Shown here: positions 1-12,300 of the stretch, one piece after another
How positions within the stretch are numbered: the first letter of the stretch is position 1
Layout: each line of letters begins with the position of its first letter
Source of the DNA: Notamacropus eugenii
Taxonomy: Eukaryota; Chordata; Mammalia; Diprotodontia; Macropodidae
Length of the DNA: 64,000 nt
Direction of reading: 5' to 3'
Assembly: GCF_028372415.1 (NCBI RefSeq)
Contig: NC_092874.1
Coordinates: 334,012,651 to 334,076,650, forward strand
Made by a program: the position numbers and the translations under genes
The notes under the pieces: model-generated
Told to the model about the DNA's origin: nothing
What the model saw: only the letters and a program-made list of their open reading frames with translations
Databases searched by the model: none

Positions 1-61
1 TTCACTGAGGGAGAGAAGTCTTAGACACATATAATGGCTTCTAAATGCAAGCTGGATTTTT

Positions 62-250
62 TATTACTCCAACAAACATTTACTTGATCCCTGTTAAAGG
101 CAGCATGCTGCGAGGCACAAAGATCAGAAAGATAGAGGCCTTGCCCTCAAGTACCTTACCATCTTGTAAATTCCTTGAGGCAAAGTCCTTAAACATGAAT
201 AGGTTACAGAAGTAAAGATTAATGGGGTGGACAATCCTGCTGGAGTGAAA
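62..250 (+). repeat. Old MIR/L2-like repeat fragment
   Basis: Reads like the mammalian repeat 'caaacatttactt...cccct..aagggcagc..gg..acaaag..aggcc..gccctcaag'. A short piece of the same wording recurs at about 960-1010. Bases 250-955 show nothing I can name. Confidence 0.35.
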
Positions 251-1058
251 GGTGAATGTAAAGATAACAGTAACAAGAAAGCAGTCTGGGGAGTAAGTAG
301 GTTAGGATAGTAGCAGGAAGAGATGAGACCAACGCCAGAGACAGTGAAGAGGAAGAATCCACAAGATTCAGAAGATTCAAATCAAGTTTTCAGTCTTTGA
401 GACACCATTAGAAGAGATACTGATGTCAGCAGGAGAAGCTGGGGTGTGGAGAGGAGGAGTTTGATTTTGTCCAGCACTCTCATTCTACAGATGAGGAAGC
501 AGGGTGGGATGGAATCAAGCATATGAACACAGGTAAGAGACTTCACTTAGGAGAAAGAGATTCCACTTCCTCTCACACTGAAGGACAGGAGAAGAGAAGA
601 AGGGAAGGTTCACTCTAGAATGAAATCTGACAAGTTCCTCTTGGAATCTTTCTCCTGCTCGGTAAGGTTATCAACACCAACCTCTCTCGTCAGCAGAACA
701 GGACTTTTGGCTCCACATAAGTCACAGTGCATGAGTTCAGTTCATTTCCAAATCATCTTGCATTGGCAAATGCACATGCCATTTAGTGGTAAGAAGCTCC
801 ACATTCTAGAGACAGGTTTAAAAAAAAAAACCAATTAATTTCCAAAGGTAAGAATTTTAAAGCCTACAGACAAGCAAATCACTCCCAGATGACTGCAGAT
901 GAAAATGCACAGAGAGAAATCCATAATAATGGGTGGGATAAGGCTGGCACCTACCACATTACTCCAACAAGTATTTACTTGACCCCTATTAAGGGCAGCA
1001 TGGCCTACCTGGCCTACCACATTTTTTAGCATGCAGAATGTGATTAATGTGTTAGGTG

Positions 1059-1247
1059 CAGGGGTGAGGAACCTGTGGCCTCAAGGCCACATGTGGCTTT
1101 CTAAGTCCTCAAGTATGGTCCAAACTTCACAGAACAAATCCCTTGTAATAAAAGGATTTGTTCTGTAAAACTTGGACTCAGTCAAAAGGCTGCACCCAAC
1201 GACCTGGAAGGTCACGTGGCCTTGAGGTCTCAGGTTATCTACCCCTG
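1059..1247. mobile_element. hAT-type palindromic miniature element
   Basis: Begins CAGGGGTGAGGAACCTG and ends with the matching inverted end CAGGTTATCTACCCCTG. The two halves are complementary through most of the 189 bp, including a perfect 13-bp stem (1129-1141 with 1154-1166) around a 12-nt loop. CAGGGG ends are typical of hAT elements. No transposase is encoded. Confidence 0.7.
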
Positions 1248-1611
1248 GGGCCTACAAGCAAACAATTCCTGAATGGTTCCTCTTATTCTCTAGTAGATGT
1301 AAAAGAGAAGTCAAGGGAATACTCTTCTTTCTGCCTCCTCTTCCTGAAACACAGGTGCTGCTTGGGTACCATTTACTTACAATTATCTGGGAACCACCAA
1401 CTGAAGAAGGAGGGTCACCATCATTACACAAAAAGGGGATTAAATAGAATGTATCTCAAAAATGCAAAAACCATAAACTGTTCCAAAGGTAAGGTTGGCC
1501 ACTGGCAGCACTGTCAAAACTGTTTCCCAGCTCCAAAGTCAAAACTAAAATTGCCCCACCCTGAAGTTAATTTAAGACAAGTACTTCTAACCAATAATAT
1601 CAGCTAACAGC

Positions 1612-1842
1612 TAAAGTTTATATAGCGTCTTAGGGTTTGCAAAGTACTGTACTGATATTGTCACATTTGATCCTCCAAGGAACCTTGGGATGTAGGTGCT
1701 ATTATTATCCCTATTTTACAAATGAAGAAAACCGAGGCAGATAGAGATTAAGCAACTTGGCCATGATTGCAATTAATAAGTGTCTAAGACTGGATTCCAA
1801 GGCCAGCGCTCTATCCACTGTACCATCCACCTACCTAATTAA
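1612..1842 (-). repeat. MIR-type SINE, antisense
   Basis: Antisense MIR wording: 'gggtttgcaaagtact', 'cacatttgatcctcc', 'tattttacaaatgaag', then the tRNA-related end 'ggattccaaggccagcgctctatccactgtacca'. Confidence 0.75.
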
Positions 1843-1849
1843 GGGTAAT

Positions 1850-2640
1850 TATTCAGGTCATGCCCAGTAGTGTCAGTGAACCTGGAGAAATGTTCTGATC
1901 ACTCACACTTCTGCCTCTGCCATTTTCAATATATATCTACTACCTAAATCTTGCAAGATATTATTTATTACAATGCAATTGCTACATTTGTGGGCAGAAC
2001 TCTAGACGGAGTTCTGTGCTTTTTTTCCCCTTCATCTGCTTATTTCTACCTGAAGTTAGAGAAACAAAATTTTTTTTCTTGGCTTTATCCAAAAAAGAGA
2101 CTACATCTCCAAAGGCTGGCAAAGGTGAACATGACCAGCTTCGTAAATGGTATGGGTAAGTGAAACATACTGCAGATATTTCTAGAATGACAAACTGGAT
2201 CTTAGAGAACATTTAGTTCAACAAACTCACTGTAGAGATAAATAACTGAAACCAGAGAAGGGAAGTTAATTAGCATGCCCCACAATTCTCCAAGATTTTT
2301 CAATGCCTTTGGTGGAGCTGGGAAGTCAGAAATTGTCATTCCCTCATTATTCCTGTTCAGCCCCTGGCTATGAAAGGCAAACCAAAACACTATCTAGAAG
2401 CAGTTTACCTCACTGTTACCTTTACTGGCAGCCAAAATATGCAGTCCTTGAAAGCCTCTTATCTACAAATTTTCTTATTTACCCATGAAGTCTGGCACGA
2501 TAACTGGCAAACCAAAGAATTGTTTGTTACTATAGTAAAGATTCAAGGCCCAAATTGTGAAGAGGAAATGAAGGACCTTACATCTTAATATCTTCTACAA
2601 AAATTAAGTCCTTGAGAATCTACAGTATTTAGGATACCTG
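1850..2640. other. Intergenic or FLCN-intron DNA without recognised features
   Basis: AT-rich, only short open frames on both strands, no splice-consistent exon and no repeat I can name. Confidence 0.4.
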
Positions 2641-2750
2641 GTGCTGCCACTAAATTGGATAATCTTGGGCAAGTCACTTAACCTTCTTTCAGTGTCTTTT
2701 AGGTTTTTTTTTTTGTTTTTTGCTTTAATCTGTAAAATGAGATATGCAAA
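2640..2750 (+). repeat. MIR fragment
   Basis: Contains 'cttgggcaagtcacttaacct' and 'tctgtaaaatgaga', split by a T-rich stretch. Confidence 0.55.
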
Positions 2751-2799
2751 GAGTCCTTGACTAAACAAGAGATTTAAAAAGGATCCCAGGAGGTAGAAT

Positions 2800-4045
2800 G
2801 GACAGTTTTGATTAAATATTATTAAAGTTTTTGCACAAACAAAATCAACGTGGCTAAAATTAGAGGAGAAGCAAGTAAATGTGGGGAAAGTTTTGCAGCA
2901 ATTTTCTCCAATAAAGGCCTAATTTTTCAGATATGAAGGGAACTGATCCAAATTTATAAGAACAAGAGCCATTCCCCAATTGATACATGGTCAAAGGATA
3001 CAAATAGGCACTTTTCAAAGAAAAGAAATCCAACCTTTCAATAGGTATTTGAAAAAATGCTCTGAATCACTAATAATGAGAGAAATGCATTGTAAAACAA
3101 CAGAGGTTCCATCTCATACCTAACAAGTTTACCAGAGTTGGCCAAAAAAGAAAATGATATATGTTAGAGAGGTTGTGGCAAAACAGGTGTATTATTGCAC
3201 TTTTGGTGAAACTGTGAACTAGTACTGTCATTCTAGAAATCTGCCCCCCAAAATCACTGAACTGTACATGCATTTTAACCCAGCAATAGCAATATTAGGT
3301 ATAAACTCCAAAGACTTATTCACTTCTTACCTGTGGCAAACAACTGGAAACTATGTGTATGCCCATCATTTTGGGAATGGATGAATAAGCTATGGCATAT
3401 GAATGTAACGGAATACTATTATGTTAAAAGAAATGATGAAGAGGATGGTTTCTCTGAAACCAGGGAAGATTTATATCAACTGATGCAGAACAAAGTGAGC
3501 AAAACCAGGAGAACAATTTTTATAACATTACTGAATAAACAAATAATTGTGAAAGACTTTAAAACTATGATCAGCACCATGACCAACCAGAGCTCCAGAG
3601 GATTTATTACAACACATGTTCCCCACCTCCTTCTGAGACATAGTTTTTTGCATGTAGACAATGTAGGAATACTGGGAAGGCTAGGTGGCACAGAGGATAG
3701 AATGCTGAACCTAGAGTCAGAAAGATTCCTCTTCCTAAATTCAAATCTGGCCTCAGATACTTACTAGCTGTGTCCCTTGGGCGTTCACTTAACCCTCTTT
3801 GCCTCAGTTTTCTCATCTGTAAAATGAGCAGGAGAAGGAAATGGCAAACACTCCGGTACCTCTGCCAAGAAAACCCCAAATGGGGGTCACAAAGAATTGG
3901 ACATGAATGAACAAAAACAAAAAATGTGGAAATTTGTTAACAGTTTGACTACACGTTTGTAACAAGTTGCATTTTGCTTTCTTTCTAAATGCAAAAAGAA
4001 AAAGGTAACAGCAAAAGAAAGTCAACTAAAAAGAAAATTAAGAAA
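2800..4045 (+). mobile_element. L1 3' end, interrupted by a SINE
   Basis: Matches the 3' part of L1 ORF2 as repeated elsewhere in the window ('ttataagaacaagagccattccccaattgat', 'gaatactattatg', 'agcaaaaccaggagaaca'). It is cut by a SINE at about 3665-3905 and resumes with the L1 wording 'acgtttgtaacaagt'. Frames are broken; 5' truncated. Confidence 0.75.
3665..3907 (+). repeat. Marsupial CORE-SINE (MAR1/WSINE-like) inserted in L1
   Basis: tRNA-like head 'ggctaggtggcacagaggatagaatgct', then 'tcatctgtaaaatgagcaggagaagg' and the marsupial tail 'tgccaagaaaacccc...gggtcacaaagaattggacatga'. Flanks AATGTAGGAA and AATGTGGAAA look like a worn target duplication. Confidence 0.75.
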
Positions 4046-4254
4046 CACTGAGACTTGGCAAAAATAAACACAAAATGATGGAAAGGGATTTAGTTACCAT
4101 TCTTTTCTGAACTCTAGATGCTATGGAGTAGACTAAAAATGTGAGTTGGAAAGAATTTCTGAAAGCACTTAGTCCAATCTTTCATTCCACTGATAAAGAA
4201 ATTATCTACATATTAAAACTTGAGACAGGAGTAAACAGGAAAAAATGGCTAACC

Positions 4255-4382
4255 CAAGGGTGGGGAACCAGTAGCCTTGAGGTCACGTGTGACCTTCTAG
4301 GTCCTTCGATGTGGCCTTTTGACTGAATCCACACTTCACAGAACAAATTCTTTTATCAAGGGCCACAGGTTCCCCATCCCTG
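4255..4382. mobile_element. hAT-type miniature element, second copy
   Basis: Ends CAAGGGTGGGGAACC and GGTTCCCCATCCCTG; the left arm matches the element at 1059. The right arm is mostly deleted. Flanks ggctaacc and gtcttacc agree at 6 of 8 bases, fitting the 8-bp hAT target duplication. Confidence 0.7.
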
Positions 4383-4654
4383 GTCTTACCAAAATCAAAA
4401 AATATTATAGGTTAAGCAATTCAAGAAAATCTCCAGCAAGACGAAAACTCTGCAATGATCACAAGTAGAACTCCAGAAAAAAGAATGCACTGGCCTCAAA
4501 GACTCCAAGAGTGGATGAAAGGAATGAAGAACTGAAACAGAAAAATAATGAAATCAGAGCAATTTGAAAGAAAACAAACATCTTAGAACAGAGGTGTAAA
4601 ACCTTAGTCAAGCAGTGAACTTTCACTCAAGCTAAATTTTCTTTTACATACTGT

Positions 4655-4785
4655 CTACTCCACGTAGAGTGTGAGAACTCCTTGAGACCAAAGACACTGT
4701 CACTTTTTCTATTTGTACCGCTAGCACTTAGCAAAGTGTTTGGCATAGAATAAAAACTTAATACTCATTCATTTGAAATGCAGTA
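4655..4785 (+). repeat. L2 LINE 3' end
   Basis: Carries the L2 tail wording 'gtgtgagaactccttgagaccaaagacactgtc' through 'agcacttagcaaagtgtttggcata'. Confidence 0.6.
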
Positions 4786-4998
4786 AAATGCAGCAACTGC
4801 ATTAAAGAAAACTTAATAACACCCTAGAGTTGGGTGGGAAGACGGGAGAAGAAAATTTGATCAGATAACAGAAAATGAATATAAAAATGTGACATAGTTA
4901 CATAAAAACACAGTGCCAGGAATGCTAAAGTTCAGGATAAGCTGGTGCTGGTGAGGGATGCTAAGGGCAACAAAAAAGGACTTTTTTAGTTATACAGG

Positions 4999-5050
4999 GT
5001 ATCCAAAAGTCTTAGTGGAGTTTTAAGCTTTAATCCACTTGGGGCAGAAG
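4999..5050 (+). repeat. Possible mariner-like terminal sequence
   Basis: 'acagggtatccaaaagtctta' next to a TA resembles Tc/mariner-type ends seen in marsupials. No matching inverted end was found nearby. Confidence 0.25.
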
Positions 5051-5149
5051 GAATAACTGGCAACAGAGAAAAGATAGAACTGCTCAATTCTTAATTTGTT
5101 TCTGTTTTCTCTGTAAAGCAGAATAACATATAGACTAGAAACGACAACA

Positions 5150-5620
5150 AAAATGACTAACAGGAAGCTGAAACACAAGACAAGGAAAAAGATAGTAAGG
5201 CAACACCCAGCTGCCCTTGATGAATTAAAGTCACCTAGTCCAGATGAACTGTATCTTTGGGCCTTGGAAGAACTGACATGTGACTACAAAACTGCTATCA
5301 GTGATACCTGGAAGATTATGGAAGGTAACAGAGGGACCATGAGACTGCAGATGGGCCAAGTGTTGTGTTGATTTTCAAAAAGAGGGAAAAGATCAGAGAC
5401 TGAAAAGCACAGACCAGGAAAAACTCCCTAACAATTCAAGTTGCCCAAAAGCAAAAGAGCTTGCCTTGACAGAGGAGAATACCCCCTCCTCAGAGGTCCT
5501 TCAAACAGAAGCTGGACGACCACTTGTCATTTATGTTGTCCCAGAGCTTCCTTCATGTGTGGACTGGACCAGACAGCAGCAGAGGGCCCTTCTGACTCTC
5601 AAATTCTGTGATTCTGTAAA
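5150..5620 (+). mobile_element. CR1/L3 LINE 3' end
   Basis: The 3' end reads 'cagaggtccttcaaacagaagctggacgaccactt', then 'gactctcaaattctgtgattctgt', the classic CR1/L3 tail. Upstream, at 5230-5400, are remnants of RT-domain wording ('agtccagatgaactg', 'attttcaaaaagagggaaaag'). Confidence 0.7.
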
Positions 5621-6049
5621 AGGAAATCTTAGACTATTACAAAAACCAAAAGACAAAAAGAAAAAAGTTGATGACAAAGATTCACTTATCTGGTAAAAGT
5701 ATAATCTTATGGCAAAATATTAGAGCTTTACAACAGGAAATGTTGAAGTATTCATCTTGAAAAAACTAGAGACAGGTAAAATCTTTGCAACTCTGAAGCA
5801 GCAAAAGAAACCTAGAAAGGTGAAGCAATTTGAAGGAAATAAATGACAGTCAAGTTCTTATATCCTAATTGACAGAGGTGGGGTAGGGTGAGGGAGAGAC
5901 TGCTGTCTCTTCAGAATCCTACTATCTCCAGGAGGCTAGGAGGGAATAAAAAAACTACATGTCTTCTTCTGTTTAGTTTCTTTTAAGAAAGCAAAGAAAA
6001 AGGAGGGGTAAAGGCAACATACTAGAGAAGATATGGGGAAAGAGAAACA

Positions 6050-6298
6050 GTTTTGCTTTCTCTTGGAGGTTTTCCCAATCATGCTTAGTGCTAGTATCTT
6101 CCCTCTGTGATTATCTTCAATATGTTCTACATGTATCTTACTGGTATATCATCGTTTTCATGTTGTTTCCCCCATAAAGACTGTGAGCTCCTTGACAGCA
6201 AGGACTGTATCTGAACATTCTTTGCTTTCAAAGCACTTAGCACAGTGCCTGACCCAAAGCAGCTCCTCAATATATGCTTGTTAACGTATTTCACATAA
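6050..6298 (+). repeat. L2 LINE 3' end
   Basis: 'actgtgagctccttgacagcaaggactgtat' and 'agcacttagcacagtgcctgaccc...aatatatgcttgttaa' are the L2 tail. Confidence 0.7.
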
Positions 6299-6299
6299 C

Positions 6300-7145
6300 T
6301 TAGGTATGGCCAAAAAAGGAATGTAAAACACGGAGATGAAGGCAGGAGAAAGAGGCATCTCATGGGCATCACTATTATCTGATCAGGATAAAGAAAAAGT
6401 GAACACTCACAGAGTTAGATGTAGAAATGCATAAAAGTGAACAGGTAAAATGGGTTAGGAGAGGGGTTAAAAGGGAGGGCAAAACTGGGAAGGAAATGTC
6501 ACAAGCAGAACAAACCACACAATGCTGATCGTAAAGTGAGGATGTCTTTGGAAAGGGACCAGTGATCTGGGTCTGGGCAGAGTAGAGAGAGGAAGGGCAA
6601 GCAGAGCGGTCCAGACAACTCCAATTACAGGCTTGGGGATAACCCATTCCCTTTCTTCACCCTCCCTTCTCTTTTATAGAAAGGAGTGAGTGGGAGAGAA
6701 GAAAAATTACTACAGGAGTATGGTGGAGGAACAACCACAACTATGAATGTGAATAGGAGTAATTTACCCACAACCCAGAGAAGCGTAACAGAATGGAACA
6801 GAAAGAAGAATCCCACAATACATCATTTAGAAGAAAAAAACCAGAAACATAAAGATTCACACAAATTCAAAACAAGGGGTTGAAGCAGAAGAGCTTCAGG
6901 TGAATCCAAAATAACTGGTGTGGCAACTGTGACCTCAGACAATGAAACAGTAAAAATAAGAACAGGAACTAGACCAGCAGTTTCACAAGGTCCTGAATAC
7001 GGAAGCACCCTCTTCTACCCTGGCTTCTAACCCTTCTTTCCAACTTCAAGTTGCCTGGAGTACGGAGAATGTAAGTGATCTGCCCAGGGTCACACTGCCA
7101 TGACAGTCAATTCTTTGGGGCTCCTATGTAATTTGCTATGCCTGT
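6300..7145. other. No clear feature
   Basis: Purine-rich, AT-rich DNA. A short MIR-like antisense piece lies at about 7070-7100 ('gtgatctgcccagggtcacactg'). Open frames of 60-90 codons on both strands overlap one another and resemble nothing known to me. Confidence 0.35.
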
Positions 7146-7149
7146 AACA

Positions 7150-8545
7150 CTAAAAATAGACATGGTTAAAAAGAAAAAGGAAGCTACATTATACTTAAAA
7201 GACCCTAGCAATGATGAAACAGTATCAATACTAATTGAAAACAACAGAATGGCACAGCATGCTACTTAAAAGAAAAGCTAGCCAAATCACCGGGAGAAAT
7301 GAGACAAGAATTAATGGGTACCTCGATCAAAACCAGCTAAATCTAAGAAAAAGAAATAAGAAAGAAGCACCTGAGTACAACTTCTGAAGTTACCTATACG
7401 ATAAACCTCTGCTGATTTCTGAATAGGAGTCATAAGAAGTACACTAATTTCTCAACTTTACACGGCACTTTTTATAAAAACTGACTATCTGCCAGAGCAC
7501 AAAAACTTTAGAAGCAAAGCCTTAAAGAAGGAGAGGGTCACAAAATAAGCTGTAGGAAAAAATAAAGAAATTTACCAAATAAAATTACAATTTTTGAGAT
7601 GGCAACTAAACCAGTCTTTATGGTAAAATTTATATTCCCAAATCCCATCAACAAAAGAGAAAAAGAAGAAATCTGGGAATGCATCTTAAAAAACCTAAGA
7701 AAATGATAAATCAAAAGACTCTAAGTTAACGCCAAAACAAATTCTAAAAAAAAAAGAGAAAAACACTGATTTTCTTTAAAACTGTGAAGAGATCAATTAA
7801 ACTATGAACTCTTTTTAAAAAACAGCTAATGGGCTCATAAGCTATTTTTTAAAAAGGTAAGCATATTACCAAAATGAAAAAGAATTCACAAAAGATGAAG
7901 AGAAAGTAAAAGAAATTGTCAGAAACTACTACGTCCAGTTGTATGCCAACAAAACTGACAAGCTGATTGAAATGAACAAATACTTAGCAAAAAGAAGATA
8001 TCTAGATTAACAAAACAAGATATAGAACATTTAAATAACCTGAACTCATAAAAAGAAACTGAATAATCTAGGAAAGAAGTCTTAAAGAAATACTCCAGAC
8101 CCAGGTAGACTTAAAAGTAAATTCTATGAAACATTAAAAATTAACTCTAATATTACCAAAATTGTTTGTAAAAACAGAGAAAAATGACATCCTACCAAAC
8201 TCCTATGCAAAATATGGTGCTGAAACCAAAGCAGGAAGAAAAAAGAGAAAACTATAGACCAATACCTCTAATGAACAAATTATTCCTTACAACCAGGTTG
8301 AATTTCTACAAGGAATGCAGTCTTGGCTCAACATAAAGAAAACTATAAGCAAAGTAGAAAATATTAATTTTTTAAAATAACAATAAACTCCACATTATTT
8401 TGCTTCTTGTAAAATGAATTGAAACAATAACTTCAGTAAAATAGCAGGACTTACAATAAATCCATAAGAATGGCCAGCCTTTCTGGCTGGAAGAATAGAA
8501 AAAGTTTCCTTCAAAACCACCACAGAAGATATAAAATATTTGGGT
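7150..8545 (+). mobile_element. L1 ORF2 fragment (reverse-transcriptase region)
   Basis: Contains the decayed RT motif ENYRPIPLMN (near 8250), 'ggaatgcagtcttggctcaacata' and further on 'agatataaaatatttggg'. Many stops and frameshifts; both ends are truncated. A different repeat abuts its right end. Confidence 0.75.
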
Positions 8546-8552
8546 TGTTGTT

Positions 8553-8945
8553 GTTGTGTTCATCCTTCGTTGCTGAAGAAGACCATGCCATCAGAGAAAT
8601 GATGACATGACTTCCACTTGACTTTGCTTTGGATGAGGGAGGGCTGTGCAGGTCACCAGCCTCACTTCTCCTTCAGAGCCATCTGAATCCAGTGACCAGA
8701 TGTTCATCAGGATGACTGGAGATGGCCCAGGATGCAGTGGGAGGCCTTGAGCCCTTTAGGCCAAGTTCTTTGCAGGTACTCCCTTAGGGTGAGGTAATGC
8801 CCATTCATTGAATAGGCCTGTTTAAGAAGCAGCCAGGGCATGGCCCCTTTAATGAGGCCAAGAAAGGAAAAGACCTCCGGCTGGGAGGGCAACAGCAACA
8901 GTTACTACTGATAATCACTCTGCAGCCAGGAGGGTCCAGAAGAGA
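8553..8945 (+). repeat. Marsupial SINE/RTE-type repeat, copy 1
   Basis: About 390 bp, from 'gtgttcatccttcgttgctgaagaag' through 'agggagggctgtgcaggtcaccagcctcac', 'gatggcccaggatgcagtggga' and 'ggcatggcccctttaat'. A second full copy lies at 25670-26085. I know this as a dispersed marsupial repeat but cannot give its exact family name. Confidence 0.65.
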
Positions 8946-9008
8946 GCCTTTAGGCAAGGGGCAGGGAAATCAACCTATGAAGCCATACTCAGGACTTCTA
9001 CTATATAT

Positions 9009-9453
9009 TGTTCATGTATTTTTGCTTAATTTGAAGATCTTTCCTACCCGTTAATAGGCATAAGTGACCTGCTTAAATCACATGGAAGCCTAAGTCATGT
9101 GGTGGAAGGAGCTTGCTGAATGGGTGGAACAGGAAGGGTACAGCAGAGTTGGTGAGAGCAGTTTGGGTAGAAGAGAGAGGACACAGGCAGGCCCAGCGAG
9201 TCTGCTGAGTGTTTGCTTGTCAGAAGGCCCCAGCAGGGAACTGGGGTGGGGAAGGCTTGGGAATAACATTGTTCCCTGCAGTGCTAATGTGTTTTGACTT
9301 CTTGGTTACTATGATGGATCTGGCTTTCTAGTGTCTTAAATAAATGTTTTTCTTCTGACTTCTCTACAGAGAGTCTGTTACACTTTACGGTTCAGAATGC
9401 CTGCATATTCATAGTCGCCATAAATGCTGTGAATATTGCCTTGGTGATAAATT
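9009..9453 (+). mobile_element. Endogenous retrovirus LTR (degenerate)
   Basis: Unique, fairly GC-balanced block starting TG, with a poly(A) signal AATAAA at 9339-9344 some 110 bp before its end, then a primer-site-like sequence. This order (LTR, then tRNA primer site) marks a 5' LTR. Both boundaries are approximate. Confidence 0.5.
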
Positions 9454-9471
9454 TGGTGTCATGTACAGGAT
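9454..9471 (+). other. Probable retroviral primer binding site, leucine-tRNA type
   Basis: TGGTGTCATGTACAGGAT agrees at about 13 of 18 positions, with the first eight exact, with the site for leucine tRNA used by ERV-L-like elements. Confidence 0.4.
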
Positions 9472-10400
9472 TGCAGGGTATAACATCTCTATTTGGAGGC
9501 AGAAAGGCTCTAGAGAAACATATGTCAGGATGGGAAGATTGACCTTATTACTCCCTAACAAGGGAATGGGCGAAAAGCACTGGACCCTGTGAAAACTGGG
9601 AACCAAGATTATAGGAAGTAGAACCTAGACATTTGGAAAGAAGTTAGCAATGAATACCAATAAAACAAGGGAAAGAACTGGCAGGCATTATAGGAGAGGC
9701 TGGATTTTATGAACAGGTTACTGTATTATGCTGAAGGAAAAAATTCAGATGGAAAGAATTAACTAGTTTGCATGGGAATTCTCAGCATTTGGGTTCTCCT
9801 TTAAAAGAGCAAGCAACCTTTGTACAGACCCTACCTAGTTTCCACTGTGACGACTGCCGAGAGTGCTTGGGAGGAAAATGTAACGAAGTCAGAGGGAAAA
9901 AATGAAATAAGGTTAGAGATGGAAGGTTCTCAGGTAGAAGCATGCCCAATACTAAGATGAAAACAGGAGAACCAGGGGGGCAACAGAGTATTTAGGGAGG
10001 TAACATTAGATCTTACTCAGCAGGAGGTCACATCTATTTTGAGTCATTCACCCACAGGATGGGGGAATCAGTGATGAAGGGGCAGGAGTATCAACAGATG
10101 AAGTGGATTACCTGAAATTTATAGGTATTAGAATCCTTTAGTACAGCAAGTTTTTAGAGATTGCAACATGTAAGGAGGTAACAATAGGACTAATGTTAGC
10201 TTTGGCTGCAGAAGGATATAAGCAGTATCCTATTGACTCTATGTGGCCTTGTGGAGATAGACCCTGGTATTCACTTAGGGACTGTCTAAAAAAGTTAAAG
10301 GAGGAGTAATGAAGACTGCTACAATGATCAGAACACAGATGTGTACTAGGATACCCCCTTTGAAGATTCCCACAGGAATATAACAGTGAAGACAGCTCCT
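9472..10400 (+). pseudogene. Degenerate endogenous retrovirus internal region
   Basis: Follows the LTR and primer site. Only one protein-like stretch is seen: about 56 open codons at 10142-10309 with Trp/Cys/Pro-rich wording (WPCGDRPWYSL), possibly gag-derived. There is no intact gag, pol or env and no 3' LTR; stops are frequent. This is an old, non-functional copy. Confidence 0.4.
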
Positions 10401-10559
10401 CCTGCCTTGGTGATACATATGAATATAACTATATAAACATCCTTTAGAGAACTAACGGAAGATTTAAATTGTTTTAAAGATATTAATTGTTCACAGTTAA
10501 ATTATATTATATCAAATTAAATTAAATTATAGCTTTAGCGCTATAACAACTAAACTACC

Positions 10560-12300
10560 AAGGACCTATTTTTTAGTAGAACTAGAAAAATAATATAAAA
10601 ATTCGTATGGAAGAAAAAAAATCAAGAATTTCAAAAGAAACAATGAAAAAAATACATAAGGTATAAAACAGTAATTATCAAAACTATTTGGTACTGATTT
10701 AAAAAGCTGAATCAGTGGAACAGATTAGGTACCTAAGACTCCAATAGCAATTGAACAAAGCAGCATAGATTTGAAATTGAACACAGCAGCATAGGATTTG
10801 ATAAACTTAAGAACAACAACTATTGTGGTAAGTCTGAAAAAAACTGCTGGGAAAATTGAAAGCAGTCTGGCTGAAATGAGGTTTAGACAAACATCTCATA
10901 CCACGTATCACAATAAACTCCAAATGGATATGACCTAAATGTAAAAGGTCATATCACAAACAAATTAGAGGAAATAACCTTTCACAACTGCGTACAAGAA
11001 GAGAATTGTTAAGTAAACAATAGAGGTGATTAAAGAAGATAAGAATAGACAATTTACAATTACATACAGCCAAAAACCTTTTGCACAAGCACAGTTAATA
11101 CAGTAAGAATTAGAAAGGGAATGAGAAAAATCTTTGCAGCAAATTTCTCTGATAAAGAATTGATACATATGGAAATGATTAAAATAGTTTAAAACACAGG
11201 ACATTTTCCTAATAGACAACTGGCTATTGCAGATAAAAAGGCAATTAGGCAATAAAGAAATGCACCCTAGCAAACTCTACAGGAAAAAATGCTCCAAATC
11301 ACAAAAAGAAAAACAAAGTAAAAAGGTTCTGACTCATACTGATTAGCAGGCAAACACTGCAAAGAACAAAAGCAATTGTTGGTGGGTCAAGGAGACAGGT
11401 ACCCTTATGAACTGTTGGTAGAACTGTCATTTTGGAAAGCAACACGGAAATATAATCAAAGCTGCCGAACTATACATTCCCTTTGACATAGCTATATCGT
11501 ATTTGTTATACACCCCAAGGAGGTCAAAAGCAGAGGGAAAGGTCGAACAAAGTACAAAAATTTTTTTAGCAGCACTTTTTGTTGAAGAAAAAATGGCAAC
11601 AAAATGCTCACCTATCAACTGGGGAACAGCTGAACAACTTGTGGCATGTATATATAATGGAGTATTTATTATGCCCTAAGAAATGATTAACATCATTCCG
11701 AAATTCAGAGATTTGGAAAGACTTGTATGATCAAATGTATCATGAAATGAGGAAAACCAGGAGAAAAAGTTGCATAAAGCCCATGTAAAGGAAAACAACT
11801 CTGAAAGGTTACAGAACTCTGACCAACACAGTGACCAATCATGATCGATGAACTGATAGTTACCTCCCACCTCTTGGCAGAAAGCCTAGGCCAGAATGGT
11901 AAATTACATTTTCAGACACAATATATATGTTAATTTGTTTTGCTTGGCATTACATATTTGTGAAAAGGGAGGGTTTCCATTTGCAAAAGTATGAGAAATC
12001 AGTGAGTAGTGACAAGAGATGCAAAAAGAGTAGTAATAAAATCTTTTTTAAATACACAGAAGAGTTCAGATGAGGACAGAAATGACAGTTATTATTCTAT
12101 TAAATTAAAAATGCTTTAAAGAAAACTCCATGACTAACACAGAAATGCTATGCATGACTGCACACGTATAACCTATGTCAAATTACTTACCCTCTCAGGG
12201 AGAGGAAAGGGTTCAGGAAGGGAGAGATTATGAAATTCAAAATTTAAAAAAAAAATGCTAAAAATTATTTTTACATTTAACTAGGAAAAATGTGATTCTC
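10560..12300 (+). mobile_element. L1 3' end with 3' UTR
   Basis: Decayed ORF2 C-terminal wording ('cagtaattatcaaaactatttggtactg', 'aaaattgaaagcagtctggc', 'gataaagaattgata', 'aaccaggagaaaaagt') then the L1 3' UTR ('tatgcatgactgcacacgtataacctatgtcaaatta', 'cagggagaggaaaggg') and tail 'acatttaactaggaaaaa'. Bases 10400-10560 are plain AT-rich DNA. Confidence 0.75.

Noticed and set aside
1158-1607. 149-codon frame on the plus strand
   Set aside because: Begins within the hAT palindrome, crosses non-repeat DNA, resembles no protein I know and has no splice support.
3333-3767. 144-codon open frame on the plus strand
   Set aside because: Decayed L1 ORF2 end running on into an inserted SINE.
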